Below, one piece after another: positions 51,500 through 59,611 of a DNA stretch of 64,000 nt. How positions within the stretch are numbered: position 1 is the first letter of the stretch; each line of letters begins with the position of its first letter. Below the pieces are notes generated by a model. The model was given only the letters and a program-made list of their open reading frames with translations, searched no databases and was not told where the DNA came from. The stretch comes from an uncultured Bacilli bacterium (GTDB lineage: Bacteria; Bacillota_I; Bacilli_A; RF39; UBA660), in contig CALVRC010000004.1 of assembly GCA_944358445.1 (NCBI GenBank), forward strand, positions 1 through 64,000, in the 5' to 3' direction. Made by a program: the position numbers and the translations under genes.

Positions 51500-52390
51500 A
51501 TGAGAATATTAGTTGATAATTATTTACAAGTTAGGTATGTTAATTTATATAATCAAAAGGTTAAAGATGATATAAAAATTTTAGTAATTGGTGATGTTCA
51601 TATTAGTGATATGGTTGGTTTTAAGAAACTTGATTTAATTAAAGAACAGATTTTGATGGAGAAAGCTGATTACGTTGTTTTCGCTGGTGATTTAATAGAT
51701 AGAGTTGAGGAACTTGATAATGCCTCTTCTTTAAAAAAACTTAAGGGTTTACTTGAGACATCAGCTAGTGTTTCTAAAACTTTTGTTATTTTAGGTAATC
51801 ATGATTATATTCATAGAAAAAACCATAGTAATTGTATAAAAGATATTAGTAATGTTATTAGAAATATTGCTGGTGTGACTTTGTTAGATGATGAAGTATA
51901 TTCTGATAATAATATTTTGTTTATGGGGTATACAGAAACTTTAGGCTATTATAGCAAGAAAAATTATGGTTTTGATGATTTTTATAATGATTTTAAAAGT
52001 CATGATGTTCTTTATAGGAATATTAATAAGAGTTTACCTACTGTTGCGGTTATTCATTCTCCAGAATTTAGTTATGATGAAAAATGTGTTAGTTTATTAA
52101 AAGATTATGATTTGATTATATGTGGTCATACTCATGATGGATGTGTTCCTTTTGGATTTGGTAATTTTAGAAGAGGTGTAATTAGCCCTAAAAAAACATT
52201 TTTTCCTAAGGATGTTAGAGGGCTTAGAAAATTAGGTGATAATTATATTTTAATTACTGGTGGAGTAGTTAAGATTCAAAACTGCGCACCTAAGTTATTG
52301 CATCCGCTTAATCATTTGTGTCCTATGCAGATGGATGTAGTTACTCTTAGTAATAAAAATGAAATTAGTATAAATAAGAAATGGTATTAA
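51500..52390 (+). CDS. Calcineurin-like metallophosphoesterase (YkuE-like)
   Basis: 296 aa. All metal-binding blocks are present: VIGDVHISD, FAGDLIDR, LGNHDYIH, VIHSPEF and ICGHTHDG. The size and sequence resemble YkuE/YaeI-type phosphodiesterases that act at the membrane face, although no Tat signal is visible. The N-terminus is a short beta strand. AAAGGGTG precedes the ATG, 12 bases after gmk, so the two are cotranscribed. Confidence 0.9.
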   Translation: MRILVDNYLQVRYVNLYNQKVKDDIKILVIGDVHISDMVGFKKLDLIKEQILMEKADYVVFAGDLIDRVEELDNASSLKKLKGLLETSASVSKTFVILGNHDYIHRKNHSNCIKDISNVIRNIAGVTLLDDEVYSDNNILFMGYTETLGYYSKKNYGFDDFYNDFKSHDVLYRNINKSLPTVAVIHSPEFSYDEKCVSLLKDYDLIICGHTHDGCVPFGFGNFRRGVISPKKTFFPKDVRGLRKLGDNYILITGGVVKIQNCAPKLLHPLNHLCPMQMDVVTLSNKNEISINKKWY

Positions 52391-52403
52391 GGAGATAATA
52401 TTT

Positions 52404-52557
52404 ATTAATTTAAAGAAAGTGCAGAAAGAAATATGGCAGAATAAATTTAATAAAAACAAATAGTGAAAAAGAGTCTTGTTTACTTAATGAAATTGTTAAA
52501 AAATAATAAAGGCATTATAAGAATGTAGATGGAGTTAATGTTAGAATAAGTGATTAA
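52404..52557 (+). pseudogene. Decayed MazG-like nucleotide pyrophosphohydrolase
   Basis: In the frame starting at 52404, after GGAG, one reads INLKKVQKEIWQNKFNKNK, and out of frame then NSEKESCLLNEIVKK and, after stops, KNVDGVNVRISD. These fit the start, middle and end of small MazG-like proteins (about 110 aa), with the central EExxE-type metal site deleted and several stops. The identification is from memory of the family pattern and is tentative. Confidence 0.4.
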
Positions 52558-52580
52558 TATTTTAAGTAGATGTAGTTCTG

Positions 52581-52720
52581 CTTTTTTTTGTAACTTTATA
52601 GGCACTTTTACATATTTTCATGTAGAAGTGTAGTTATGAATAATTTATAGTTTGCTATCGATGCGGGACATGATGGATACCTTTATACCCTCTGCATGAT
52701 GGACAAGCCTGAAGTCTTAT
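52581..52720 (+). pseudogene. Remnant of an N-acetylmuramoyl-L-alanine amidase start
   Basis: From a shared T-run to about 52690 this matches 63603-63710, the leader and first codons of the intact amidase at the window end. After ATG 52636 one reads MNNL, a TAG stop where the intact gene has CAG, then FAIDAGHDGYLYTL in place of VVVDAGHGGTDPG. The catalytic GHGG is thus recognisable but broken, and the rest is gone. The following 110 bases hold only a hairpin (around 52723-52751). Confidence 0.7.
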
Positions 52721-52890
52721 AATATTGTTTATTTGCTAAGCAATATGTTTACTTTAATGCAAAAGTAATTTTTTGTATGTTAAAATGGTAAAAAGATGAA
52801 GAAATTTGTAAAAAAATGTTCAAAATGTGTTGACAAGGTATTTAATAATGTAGTAATTTATTTATAAATATTTTGTGAGAGGAAAATAAT

Positions 52891-53007
52891 ATGATACAAA
52901 AGAGAGGTATATTAAAAAAAATATTATCTTGTAAATTATTATATAACATAAGTATAATTCTTTTTGTGTCTTTTGTTTTCTTTGAAAGTGTGACACTGAT
53001 AGCATAA
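52891..53007 (+). CDS. Short hydrophobic leader-type peptide before rel
   Basis: 38 aa: basic start MIQKRGILKKILSC and a hydrophobic segment SIILFVSFVFF, ending ESVTLIA. GAGAGGAAAATAAT before the ATG is a good ribosome site, and TTGACA at 52830-52835 could be its -35 (the -10 is weak). Its stop codon lies inside two overlapping hairpins, one of which is a terminator just ahead of rel. It may be a small membrane peptide, a type I toxin-like peptide or a regulatory leader. Unrecognised. Confidence 0.5.
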   Translation: MIQKRGILKKILSCKLLYNISIILFVSFVFFESVTLIA

Positions 53008-53025
53008 GTGTGTCATGCTTTTTTT
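52991..53025 (+). terminator. Competing hairpins and terminator ahead of rel
   Basis: TGACAC (52991-52996) can pair with GTGTCA (53010-53015). Alternatively GCAT (53002-53005) pairs with ATGC (53015-53018), directly followed by seven Ts. The two share bases, so only one forms. The stop of the 38-aa peptide lies within them. Confidence 0.5.
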
Positions 53026-53046
53026 ATAATTTGTTGGGGGTTTTAT

Positions 53047-54486
53047 ATGAAAAATATTGTATTAGATGATTTGATTAAAATATTGAAAGAGTATAATCCT
53101 GAAGAAATCGAAATTGTAAAAAGAGCTTATGACTACGCAAGTGATTTACATCAGGGACAGTATAGGCAAAGTGGGGAGCCTTATATTAGTCATCCTTTAA
53201 ATGTAGCATATATATTATCTGAATTACATGCTGATAGAGATACGGTATGTGCCGGACTTCTACACGATACATTAGAAGATACAAAAATTACAAAAGAGGA
53301 TATTGCTCATGATTTTAATCAAAATATTGCTAATTTAGTTGATGGGGTTACTAAACTTGCTAAAATGAATTTTTCTTCAAAACAAGATCAGAATTATGCA
53401 AATACTAGGAAAATTATTACTGGTATAACTGAAGATGTGAGAATAATTATTATTAAATTAGCTGATAGACTTCATAATATGAGGACATTGCAATTTAAGT
53501 CGGAATTTAAACAAAAAGAAAATGCTTTAGAAACTATGGAAATATTTGTACCACTTGCTTATTATATAGGGGCATATAGAATCAAGTCTGAACTTGAGGA
53601 CTTGTCATTACAATATTTGAAACCAGATATGTATAAAAGAATAGAAGAAAAGAAATTAAAGATAGAAGAAGATAGTGACGAATGTTTAAAAGAAATGTTT
53701 GCTACGATTCAACACTTGTTAAATGATAAGAATATTCCTAATGAGATAAAAATAAGGACAAAAAATATATATGGTATATATAAAAGATTAAATGAAGGAC
53801 ATAGACTTTCTGATATTCATGATTTACTTGCATTAAAAATTATGGTTGATGAAGTTGAAAATTGTTATAGGACTTTAGGAATAATACATTCGGAATATCA
53901 TCCAGTAAATAATAAGTTTAAAGATTATATATGTAATCCAAAAACGAATATGTATCAGTCACTGCATACAACCGTTTTTGGACTAGATGGTAGATTAGTA
54001 CAAACACAAATTAGAACATTCAAAATGGATAAGATAGCTTCTTTTGGATTAACTGTATATTGGGATGCTGAAAAAGGTAAAGCAAGAGATATAATGCAGA
54101 AAAATTTAAAAGAAAAATTCCAGTTTTTTCAATCATTAATGGAAATTAATTCAATGTTTGGTGATAATCAACAATTTGTCAATCAAGTTAAAAATGAACT
54201 ATTTTCTGATAAAGTTTATGTATATACTCCTAAAGGTGATATTATAGAATTACCAAAAGGTGCAACACCAATAGATTTTGCTTATAAACTTAATACTGAT
54301 ATTGGAAACACAATGGTCGGTGTTTTTGTCAATGATGAATATGTTCCAATCGATTATATTTTGCAAAATAAGGATAGAATAAGAATTGTTACTGATGATT
54401 TATCTTATGGTCCTAGAGATGATTGGATGGAAAAAACACATACTAGTTATGCAAAACAAAAAATAAGAGATTTTAATAGAAAATAA
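53047..54486 (+). CDS. rel: Short RelA/SpoT homologue (HD, synthetase, TGS; no C-terminal regulatory part)
   Basis: 479 aa against about 730 for long Rel enzymes. The (p)ppGpp hydrolase HD domain (residues 1-150) is intact: SHPLNVAYIL, LLHDTLEDT, KLADRLHNM. A synthetase domain follows (about 200-330; KNIYGIYKRL, DLLALKIMV, FKDYICNPKTNMYQSLHTT), but the metal-binding Glu before QIRT is Gln (LVQTQIRT, residue 319). A TGS domain ends the protein (VYVYTPKGDIIELPKGATPIDFAY); helical, zinc-finger and ACT domains are absent. It may mainly degrade (p)ppGpp. GGGGG precedes ATG 53047. A full-length Rel may exist elsewhere. Confidence 0.9.
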   Translation: MKNIVLDDLIKILKEYNPEEIEIVKRAYDYASDLHQGQYRQSGEPYISHPLNVAYILSELHADRDTVCAGLLHDTLEDTKITKEDIAHDFNQNIANLVDGVTKLAKMNFSSKQDQNYANTRKIITGITEDVRIIIIKLADRLHNMRTLQFKSEFKQKENALETMEIFVPLAYYIGAYRIKSELEDLSLQYLKPDMYKRIEEKKLKIEEDSDECLKEMFATIQHLLNDKNIPNEIKIRTKNIYGIYKRLNEGHRLSDIHDLLALKIMVDEVENCYRTLGIIHSEYHPVNNKFKDYICNPKTNMYQSLHTTVFGLDGRLVQTQIRTFKMDKIASFGLTVYWDAEKGKARDIMQKNLKEKFQFFQSLMEINSMFGDNQQFVNQVKNELFSDKVYVYTPKGDIIELPKGATPIDFAYKLNTDIGNTMVGVFVNDEYVPIDYILQNKDRIRIVTDDLSYGPRDDWMEKTHTSYAKQKIRDFNRK

Positions 54487-54499
54487 AATGGTGTTTTGA

Positions 54500-54935
54500 G
54501 TTTATAGGCTAAAAACAAAGGATAAAAATATATGGAAATTTAAAGAATATTTAAAAAGTAAGTATCATGCGAATGATGAGATAGTTTTTCATAGTCGATT
54601 AAAAAAAGAATTTTCAAAATATATTAACATTTCTGAAAAAGAAATATTAAAAGAGATAAAACATTATATAATTTCTGATGATTATAAAATAAGACATGCT
54701 TACTTTAGAGCATTCAGATAGGAAAGCATTTAGAGATATTATTATTTATGATAATTTAGATGAAAAATTGATTTCTAGTAATTTAATTGGAATATCAGTT
54801 TTTTTACTTAGAAAAAAGATTTTGGAATATTTGAACAATAGTCAAATTTTATTAAATAAAGGGTTTATTTATGAATTTAATAATAATATTATTACTGGGA
54901 CGTTAGAAAAATTAAAACAGGAAAGGAATAGAAAT
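54500..54935 (+). pseudogene. Frameshifted gene remnant before the C39-like gene
   Basis: Two adjoining open frames together look like one broken protein. The first (54500-54721) reads NIWKFKEYLKSKYHANDEIV and later ISDDYKIRHAYFRAFR; it has no usable start codon. The second (54696-54935) reads RKAFRDIIIYDNLDEKLISS and continues into the next gene without a stop. A one- or two-base shift near 54700 would join them. No family recognised and no ribosome site at its possible starts. Confidence 0.4.
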
Positions 54936-55619
54936 ATGGACAAAAATATTAAACCATATAAACAAAGAGGGGATACATGTGCGATTGCATGTTTAATGAT
55001 GGTTTTAGAATATTATCAAATTATGGATAAGGCTAATTGGTATGATGAGAGAAGATTATATAAAGTATACGGTTCAAAATATATGGCTGGGACTCCGTTT
55101 TCGGCTTTAGCTTTTCATTTATCTAAAAATGGATTAGATACAACTATATATCATTCTGATATAAATCTTTTTAATAATGATAAAAAAAATCTTAGTGAAA
55201 ATGATTTTAAATGCGCAATGGATGAATACAAAGTATATTTAGATAGGGCTGTCTCGAAAGGGGCACGTGCTATAAATGGGATTGATATAGATGCTAAATT
55301 ATTGAAGGAACTACTTAAAGTTGGTAAAAAAATAATACTTGCGGGTGAACTTGCTAGTGCATATCATGCTATTTTAGTTTCTGGTTATGATGATGATAAA
55401 TTTATTGTTTGTGATCCTTTATACAAAACAAAACAAATTAGGACAGCTAATGAACTTAACAAATTTATGGATACAAGTATTGGAAAATGGTTTATTGCGA
55501 TTAGTGATAAAACTAAAGAAAAAGAAGAATTGATGCATAATTTAGATGTTTTTTCATCAGAGGCAGACAGTTTAATGAATATTAAAGAAGGAAATATTTT
55601 AAAACATGGCAGAAAATAA
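54936..55619 (+). CDS. C39-like papain-fold peptidase
   Basis: 227 aa, cytoplasmic, without signal or ABC domain. The catalytic Cys lies in KQRGDTCAIACLMMVLEYY, His in SAYHAILVSGYDDD and Asp in FIVCDPLY, the order of C39-like and DUF3335-type peptidases. These enzymes often trim RiPP leaders. AAAGGAA before ATG 54936 sets the start, although the frame is open further upstream. The last 14 bases overlap the next gene. Its neighbours are broken, and whether it serves the peptide cluster 3 kb downstream is only a guess. Confidence 0.75.
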   Translation: MDKNIKPYKQRGDTCAIACLMMVLEYYQIMDKANWYDERRLYKVYGSKYMAGTPFSALAFHLSKNGLDTTIYHSDINLFNNDKKNLSENDFKCAMDEYKVYLDRAVSKGARAINGIDIDAKLLKELLKVGKKIILAGELASAYHAILVSGYDDDKFIVCDPLYKTKQIRTANELNKFMDTSIGKWFIAISDKTKEKEELMHNLDVFSSEADSLMNIKEGNILKHGRK

Positions 55620-55932
55620 ATATTTATTTTATAGTGATTTTTTGAAAAATCAAAATATTAATAATAAAAGTATTTTAGTTGCTAAAACTAAAAGTTCATA
55701 TTTAATTGGTCCTAAAATTAACCATAAATTTGATGGTGTATTGTTTTATAAAAGAATAAAATCAAATTGTATTTATTCTCCCAAAATTTATAAAAAAATG
55801 TTTAAAAGAAAATGTGTGTTTTTAATTAATAAATATGCTAAAAGTCTAAAAGATAATGAGGTTATTGAAATCTTAAAAAACGGTGAAACATTAGTTCATA
55901 AAATAATTAAGGTTCCGGGTGAAAATTTGTGA
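55606..55932 (+). CDS. Small protein of unknown function, possible RiPP-cluster remnant
   Basis: 108 aa, basic: SILVAKTKSSYLIGPKINHKFDG, then KNGETLVHKIIKVPGENL. Not recognised with confidence. The SYLIGP...K-R-I-K-S-N pattern recalls the start of cyclodehydratase partner proteins of azole peptides (with the Cys lost), so it may be a cut-down relic. An alternative is a small partner of the C39-like peptidase, whose gene it overlaps by 14 bases. AAGGAAAT lies 12 bases before the ATG. Confidence 0.45.
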   Translation: MAENKYLFYSDFLKNQNINNKSILVAKTKSSYLIGPKINHKFDGVLFYKRIKSNCIYSPKIYKKMFKRKCVFLINKYAKSLKDNEVIEILKNGETLVHKIIKVPGENL

Positions 55933-56021
55933 AAAATAAGTTAATTTTAAATAAAGAGATTAATCGTTTAAAAAATTGTAAAATAGGAATAGTTTTTGTC
56001 TATATAATTAGAAGTTATTGA
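55929..56021 (+). CDS. 30-aa frame coupled to the preceding gene, probably truncated
   Basis: GTG start overlapping the upstream stop by 4 bases (GTGA), reading KNKLILNKEINRLKNCKIGIVFVYIIRSY. It could be the first part of a larger gene that has been lost, or non-coding. The -35 of the HelD promoter lies on its stop codon. Confidence 0.25.
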   Translation: MKNKLILNKEINRLKNCKIGIVFVYIIRSY

Positions 56022-56046
56022 TATTTATGTTATAAATTATTATAAT
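56018..56046 (+). promoter_or_regulatory. Promoter of HelD-like gene 1
   Basis: TTGATA (56018-56023), 17-bp spacer, TATAAT (56041-56046). Confidence 0.8.
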
Positions 56047-56088
56047 ATAAAAAGTAAGTTATTTAATATAATGTATAAGGAGCTTTTT

Positions 56089-58059
56089 ATGAATATAAAT
56101 AAAAGTGAATATCAAAAAGAAGAAAAATATTTGGAGAAAGTAAAACGTTTTGCTGATGTATGTATTTCTGATGTTAATATAAAAATTGATAAACAAAAAA
56201 AAGAAGTTTTTGAGATTAAACAATATATTTGGAATGATTGTAAAGCTTTAAATGATTTAGAATATGGAAATTTACTTAATGATACAGATGCAAAGGTTAA
56301 TTGGACAAATTCACAAATAAGACAAGTTATGAAATACCAACATATAAAACAAAATCCTTATTTTGGGCGAATAGATTTTAAAATAGATGAAGATATTATG
56401 CAGGTTTATATTGGTATTTATGGATTTAATTATGATAACTATAATTATATTTTTGATTGGCGTGCCCCAATATCTAATTTGTTTTATGATTATGGGATTG
56501 GTGAGGCACAATATGAAGCTCCAATTGGTATAATCAAAGGTGAAATTACTTTGAGACGTCAATATAAAATTGAAGATGGTAAATTAAGAAGACTAATTGA
56601 AAATGAAATTAATATTAATGACGAAATGTTACAAGAAGTATTATCTGACAATTCTTCCGATAGAATGAAGAATATTGTTACTACTATTCAAAAAGAACAA
56701 AATGAAATTATTCGTAATACATCTGATAGATATCTGATTATTCAAGGTGTGGCTGGTAGTGGTAAGACTTCAGTGGCTTTACATAGAATTGCTTATTTAC
56801 TTTATAAAGAGAAGAATTTATCTTATAGTAATATTTTAATTTTTTCTCCTAATAATATTTTTGCAGAGTATATTTCTGATGTTTTGCCAGAATTAGGAGA
56901 ACGTAATGTATTAAATACGACTTTTAATGATTTATTAAAACAATATCTGAAAAAGTTTGCTAAATTAGAAAGTTTTTCTGATTTTTTAGAGCGAGTATAT
57001 GAAAAAAATGAAAAGCCAATTTATATATTTGATAAACAACAATTGGATGATTTTATTCAACAATATATAAAGAATCATATTTTTTTAAAGAATATTAATA
57101 TTGGGGCTGAAATGTTTAATAGGTTTGAACTTAATGATTTATTACTTAATAAGTATGAAAAACTACCACTTTTGGAGAGAATATCTAGTTTATCTGAATA
57201 TCTTTGTAATAGATTAAAAATTTCTGTAAAAAAGAATAAGAAAAGAATTGAAAATTTGATTATTTCTAATCTGAGTATTTCTTTAGATCCTATATCTATA
57301 TTTTTAGAATTTTTAAATTTGAATGGTGTGACTAAAGAAATAACTAAAAAAATTGATTATAATGATTTGGAATATATAATATATATTTATTTTGAATTAA
57401 GCGGTTACCCTTATAATTCTAATATTAAACATGTAGTTATTGATGAAGCTCAAGATTATTCTCAATTACAATTTTATATTCTAAAAAGGTGTTTTGATAA
57501 GGCATATTTTACAATTTTGGGGGATGTGAATCAGGCAATTAATCCATATTGTCAGTATGCTTCACTTGAAACTTTGTCGGATGTTTTTAATGATGGCTAT
57601 AAATATATAGAATTAAATAATACTTATAGATCGAGTCCAGAAATAACTGATTATGCAAATAATATTTTAGATAAAAAAAATATCAAATCTATTCGAGTGA
57701 GTAATAACATTCCAGTAAAACAATATAAAAACAATGAAGATATTAATAAAATTTTAAAAAATATTGATTATATTTATGAACATGGTTTTAAAAATATAGC
57801 AATACTTACAAAAAATAGTATTGAAGCAAATAAAATATATAATAAATTCATAAAAAAGCAAACGAAATACAATTTTGTAAAAAATAAAATAAATAAAAAT
57901 AGTATTTCAATAATGCCTTCTTATTTATCTAAAGGTTTAGAGTTTGATGGTGTTATCATATATAATGATATTAATAATGGATATAATAGTTTTGAAAAAA
58001 ATTTATTTTATGTGGCCGTGACTAGGAGTCAACATATTTTGTTTGTTTATAATAACTAA
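56089..58059 (+). CDS. HelD-like UvrD/Rep-family helicase, copy 1
   Basis: 656 aa. HelD proteins are ATP-driven motors that free stalled RNA polymerase from DNA and, in actinobacteria, give rifamycin resistance. Visible: N-terminal coiled arm (about 1-70), FDWRAPISNLFYDYGIG, RRQYKIEDGKLRRLIEN and MKNIVTTIQKEQNEIIRN. Walker A is GVAGSGKTS, motif II is HVVIDEAQDYSQLQ, and motifs III-VI run from GDVNQAINP through NTYRSSPEITDYAN to KGLEFDGVI and VAVTRSQH. ATG 56089 follows AAGGAG; the ATG at 56071 lies upstream of that site. A paralogue lies at 61434, and the RiPP-like genes sit between the two. Confidence 0.9.
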   Translation: MNINKSEYQKEEKYLEKVKRFADVCISDVNIKIDKQKKEVFEIKQYIWNDCKALNDLEYGNLLNDTDAKVNWTNSQIRQVMKYQHIKQNPYFGRIDFKIDEDIMQVYIGIYGFNYDNYNYIFDWRAPISNLFYDYGIGEAQYEAPIGIIKGEITLRRQYKIEDGKLRRLIENEININDEMLQEVLSDNSSDRMKNIVTTIQKEQNEIIRNTSDRYLIIQGVAGSGKTSVALHRIAYLLYKEKNLSYSNILIFSPNNIFAEYISDVLPELGERNVLNTTFNDLLKQYLKKFAKLESFSDFLERVYEKNEKPIYIFDKQQLDDFIQQYIKNHIFLKNINIGAEMFNRFELNDLLLNKYEKLPLLERISSLSEYLCNRLKISVKKNKKRIENLIISNLSISLDPISIFLEFLNLNGVTKEITKKIDYNDLEYIIYIYFELSGYPYNSNIKHVVIDEAQDYSQLQFYILKRCFDKAYFTILGDVNQAINPYCQYASLETLSDVFNDGYKYIELNNTYRSSPEITDYANNILDKKNIKSIRVSNNIPVKQYKNNEDINKILKNIDYIYEHGFKNIAILTKNSIEANKIYNKFIKKQTKYNFVKNKINKNSISIMPSYLSKGLEFDGVIIYNDINNGYNSFEKNLFYVAVTRSQHILFVYNN

Positions 58060-58067
58060 ATTATAAG

Positions 58068-58104
58068 TTAATTATTCCATTTTCACATTAATTATTCCAT
58101 TTTC
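58068..58104 (+). repeat. Two 17-bp direct repeats upstream of the precursor gene
   Basis: TTAATTATTCCATTTTC at 58068-58084 and 58088-58104, identical, 20 bp apart (two helical turns), 10 bp upstream of the -35 of the precursor promoter. This is the geometry of an activator site. Confidence 0.85.
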
Positions 58105-58114
58105 TCTTATTTTC

Positions 58115-58143
58115 TTGCTTTTTTATTGGGGTGGTGCTAAAAT
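58115..58143 (+). promoter_or_regulatory. Promoter of the RiPP-like precursor
   Basis: TTGCTT (58115-58120), 17-bp spacer, TAAAAT (58138-58143) with extended TGC. The start point should fall near the ribosome site, leaving a leader of about 14 bases. Confidence 0.7.
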
Positions 58144-58163
58144 GTATTAAAGGAGGCATTGTT

Positions 58164-58289
58164 ATGAAGATTGTCAAGGTTAATAAGGCAAAAAATAATG
58201 TAAAAGATTTAAAAAAAATAACCGAAATGACAGTTGCCAATGCATTACTTGATGCATGTGGTTGTACAGGAAACGGTTATTGTCAATAA
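58164..58289 (+). CDS. RiPP-like precursor peptide, 41 aa
   Basis: Begins MKIVKVNKAKNNVKDLKKIT (basic leader) and ends ALLDACGCTGNGYCQ. The last 11 residues hold three Cys, Gly, Thr and Tyr, a typical core for radical SAM modification such as thioether or other crosslinks. AAAGGAGG precedes the ATG. It has its own promoter and direct-repeat site, a hairpin terminator follows, and a radical SAM/SPASM gene starts 46 bases downstream. It resembles the small Cys-rich peptides beside radical SAM enzymes in clostridia (Clo7bot or CLI_3235 types) in layout, but no family match can be claimed. Confidence 0.8.
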   Translation: MKIVKVNKAKNNVKDLKKITEMTVANALLDACGCTGNGYCQ

Positions 58290-58290
58290 A

Positions 58291-58316
58291 TAGAGTGATG
58301 TAAATCACTCTATTTT
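58291..58316 (+). terminator. Attenuating terminator between precursor and radical SAM gene
   Basis: A perfect 9-bp stem (58291-58299 with 58304-58312), 4-base loop, then TTTT. The short T-run should allow some readthrough, giving more precursor than enzyme. Confidence 0.8.
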
Positions 58317-58335
58317 AGAAAGTAGGGTTAATTAG

Positions 58336-59604
58336 ATGTATAAGATAAGTAGATATAACATAATAAAAAAATACGATGATAAAATTATAGTTTATAATTC
58401 GTATACTAAAGCTAATATTTTTTTATCAATTGATTCTTCTACTAAGGCATTTGAAGATATTAAAGAGTTTGAAAAGTTAGATAATGATACTAAGAAGCTG
58501 TTAATAGATAATGGCTTTGTTATCGATGAAAACAGGGATGAATTATCTGAGATAAAATATATGTTTGAAAAAAGATATTATGATAAATCTTTTTTGAATA
58601 TTGTTTTAGTTCCATCACTTGCTTGTAATTTTTCTTGTCCATATTGTTTTGAAAAGGATTTAAGTAGTGGCAAAGAAAATGTAAAACATTATTTTGAAGT
58701 GTTAAAAAAATATGCTGAAAAGAATTTTAAAAATTATAAATGTGTACAAATAAGTTTGTTTGGTGGAGAACCTTTGCTATTTATAAAGGAATGCTTAGAT
58801 TTTTTGAAATTTGTTGATTCAAATTCTAAGAAGAATAAATACAAGTATTTTACTTCAATTGTTACAAATGGGTCTTTATTAAATGAAAATAATTTGAAGG
58901 AAATGTTAGACTATCATTTAAAAATGTTACAGATAACAATAGACTCTGACAAAGAAACTCATGACAAAACTAGAAGATTTAAAAATGGAAAACCGTCATT
59001 TGATTTATTAATTAAAAAAATTGAGTTGGTTGTTACTATGACCAAAAATATTCCTGATTTTAATTTTGTGTTGCGTATTAATTTGTCAAATACAACAGTT
59101 GAAAAAGTAAAACAATCATTACAATATATTGATGAGAAATGTCGTTCAAAAATTAATTTATTAATTAGATCTGTTTATAATACTCATAAATATAAAGATA
59201 AAAATAGTAATGATAATTCTCAAATAGATAAATATTTTGCAATGGGTAAAGAGTTAGGTTTCTCTGTTTTTCAAGAAAGTTTTCAGTATCAAAGTTGTGA
59301 AGCTTGTGCAGATGATAAATTCTTTTATTTAATGCCTGATTTAACTATGTGGAAATGTATTAATGATTTAAATTATAAAGAGGCATGTATAGGTAAAATT
59401 AACGATGAGGGCGAAGCTGAAATTATACCATTAAAAAATGTCTTTTGGGCAAAAAATGCTTTATCAGCTTTTTCAGATGAAAAATGTTTAAATTGTAAGT
59501 TGTTACCAGATTGTTATGGTGGATGTATTTTACAAAAGTGTAAAACGTGTAAAAAGGCATGTAGACCATTTGAAATGGTAAGCATGTTACATATTTTTAG
59601 ATAG
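58336..59604 (+). CDS. Radical SAM/SPASM peptide maturase
   Basis: 422 aa. An N-terminal region of about 80 residues (possible precursor-recognition part) is followed by the radical SAM cluster motif ACNFSCPYCFE (CxxxCxxC) with FGGEPLLF and VTNGSLL. The C-terminal SPASM domain binds further [4Fe-4S] clusters: CEACADD, WKCINDLNY, then CLNCKLLPDCYGGCILQKC and CKKACRPF. Enzymes of this build install thioether or carbon-carbon links in peptides or act as anaerobic sulfatase maturases; the adjacent Cys-rich peptide favours the first. AAAGTAGGG precedes the ATG. Next gene starts after 7 bases. Confidence 0.93.
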   Translation: MYKISRYNIIKKYDDKIIVYNSYTKANIFLSIDSSTKAFEDIKEFEKLDNDTKKLLIDNGFVIDENRDELSEIKYMFEKRYYDKSFLNIVLVPSLACNFSCPYCFEKDLSSGKENVKHYFEVLKKYAEKNFKNYKCVQISLFGGEPLLFIKECLDFLKFVDSNSKKNKYKYFTSIVTNGSLLNENNLKEMLDYHLKMLQITIDSDKETHDKTRRFKNGKPSFDLLIKKIELVVTMTKNIPDFNFVLRINLSNTTVEKVKQSLQYIDEKCRSKINLLIRSVYNTHKYKDKNSNDNSQIDKYFAMGKELGFSVFQESFQYQSCEACADDKFFYLMPDLTMWKCINDLNYKEACIGKINDEGEAEIIPLKNVFWAKNALSAFSDEKCLNCKLLPDCYGGCILQKCKTCKKACRPFEMVSMLHIFR

Positions 59605-59611
59605 GTGTAAT

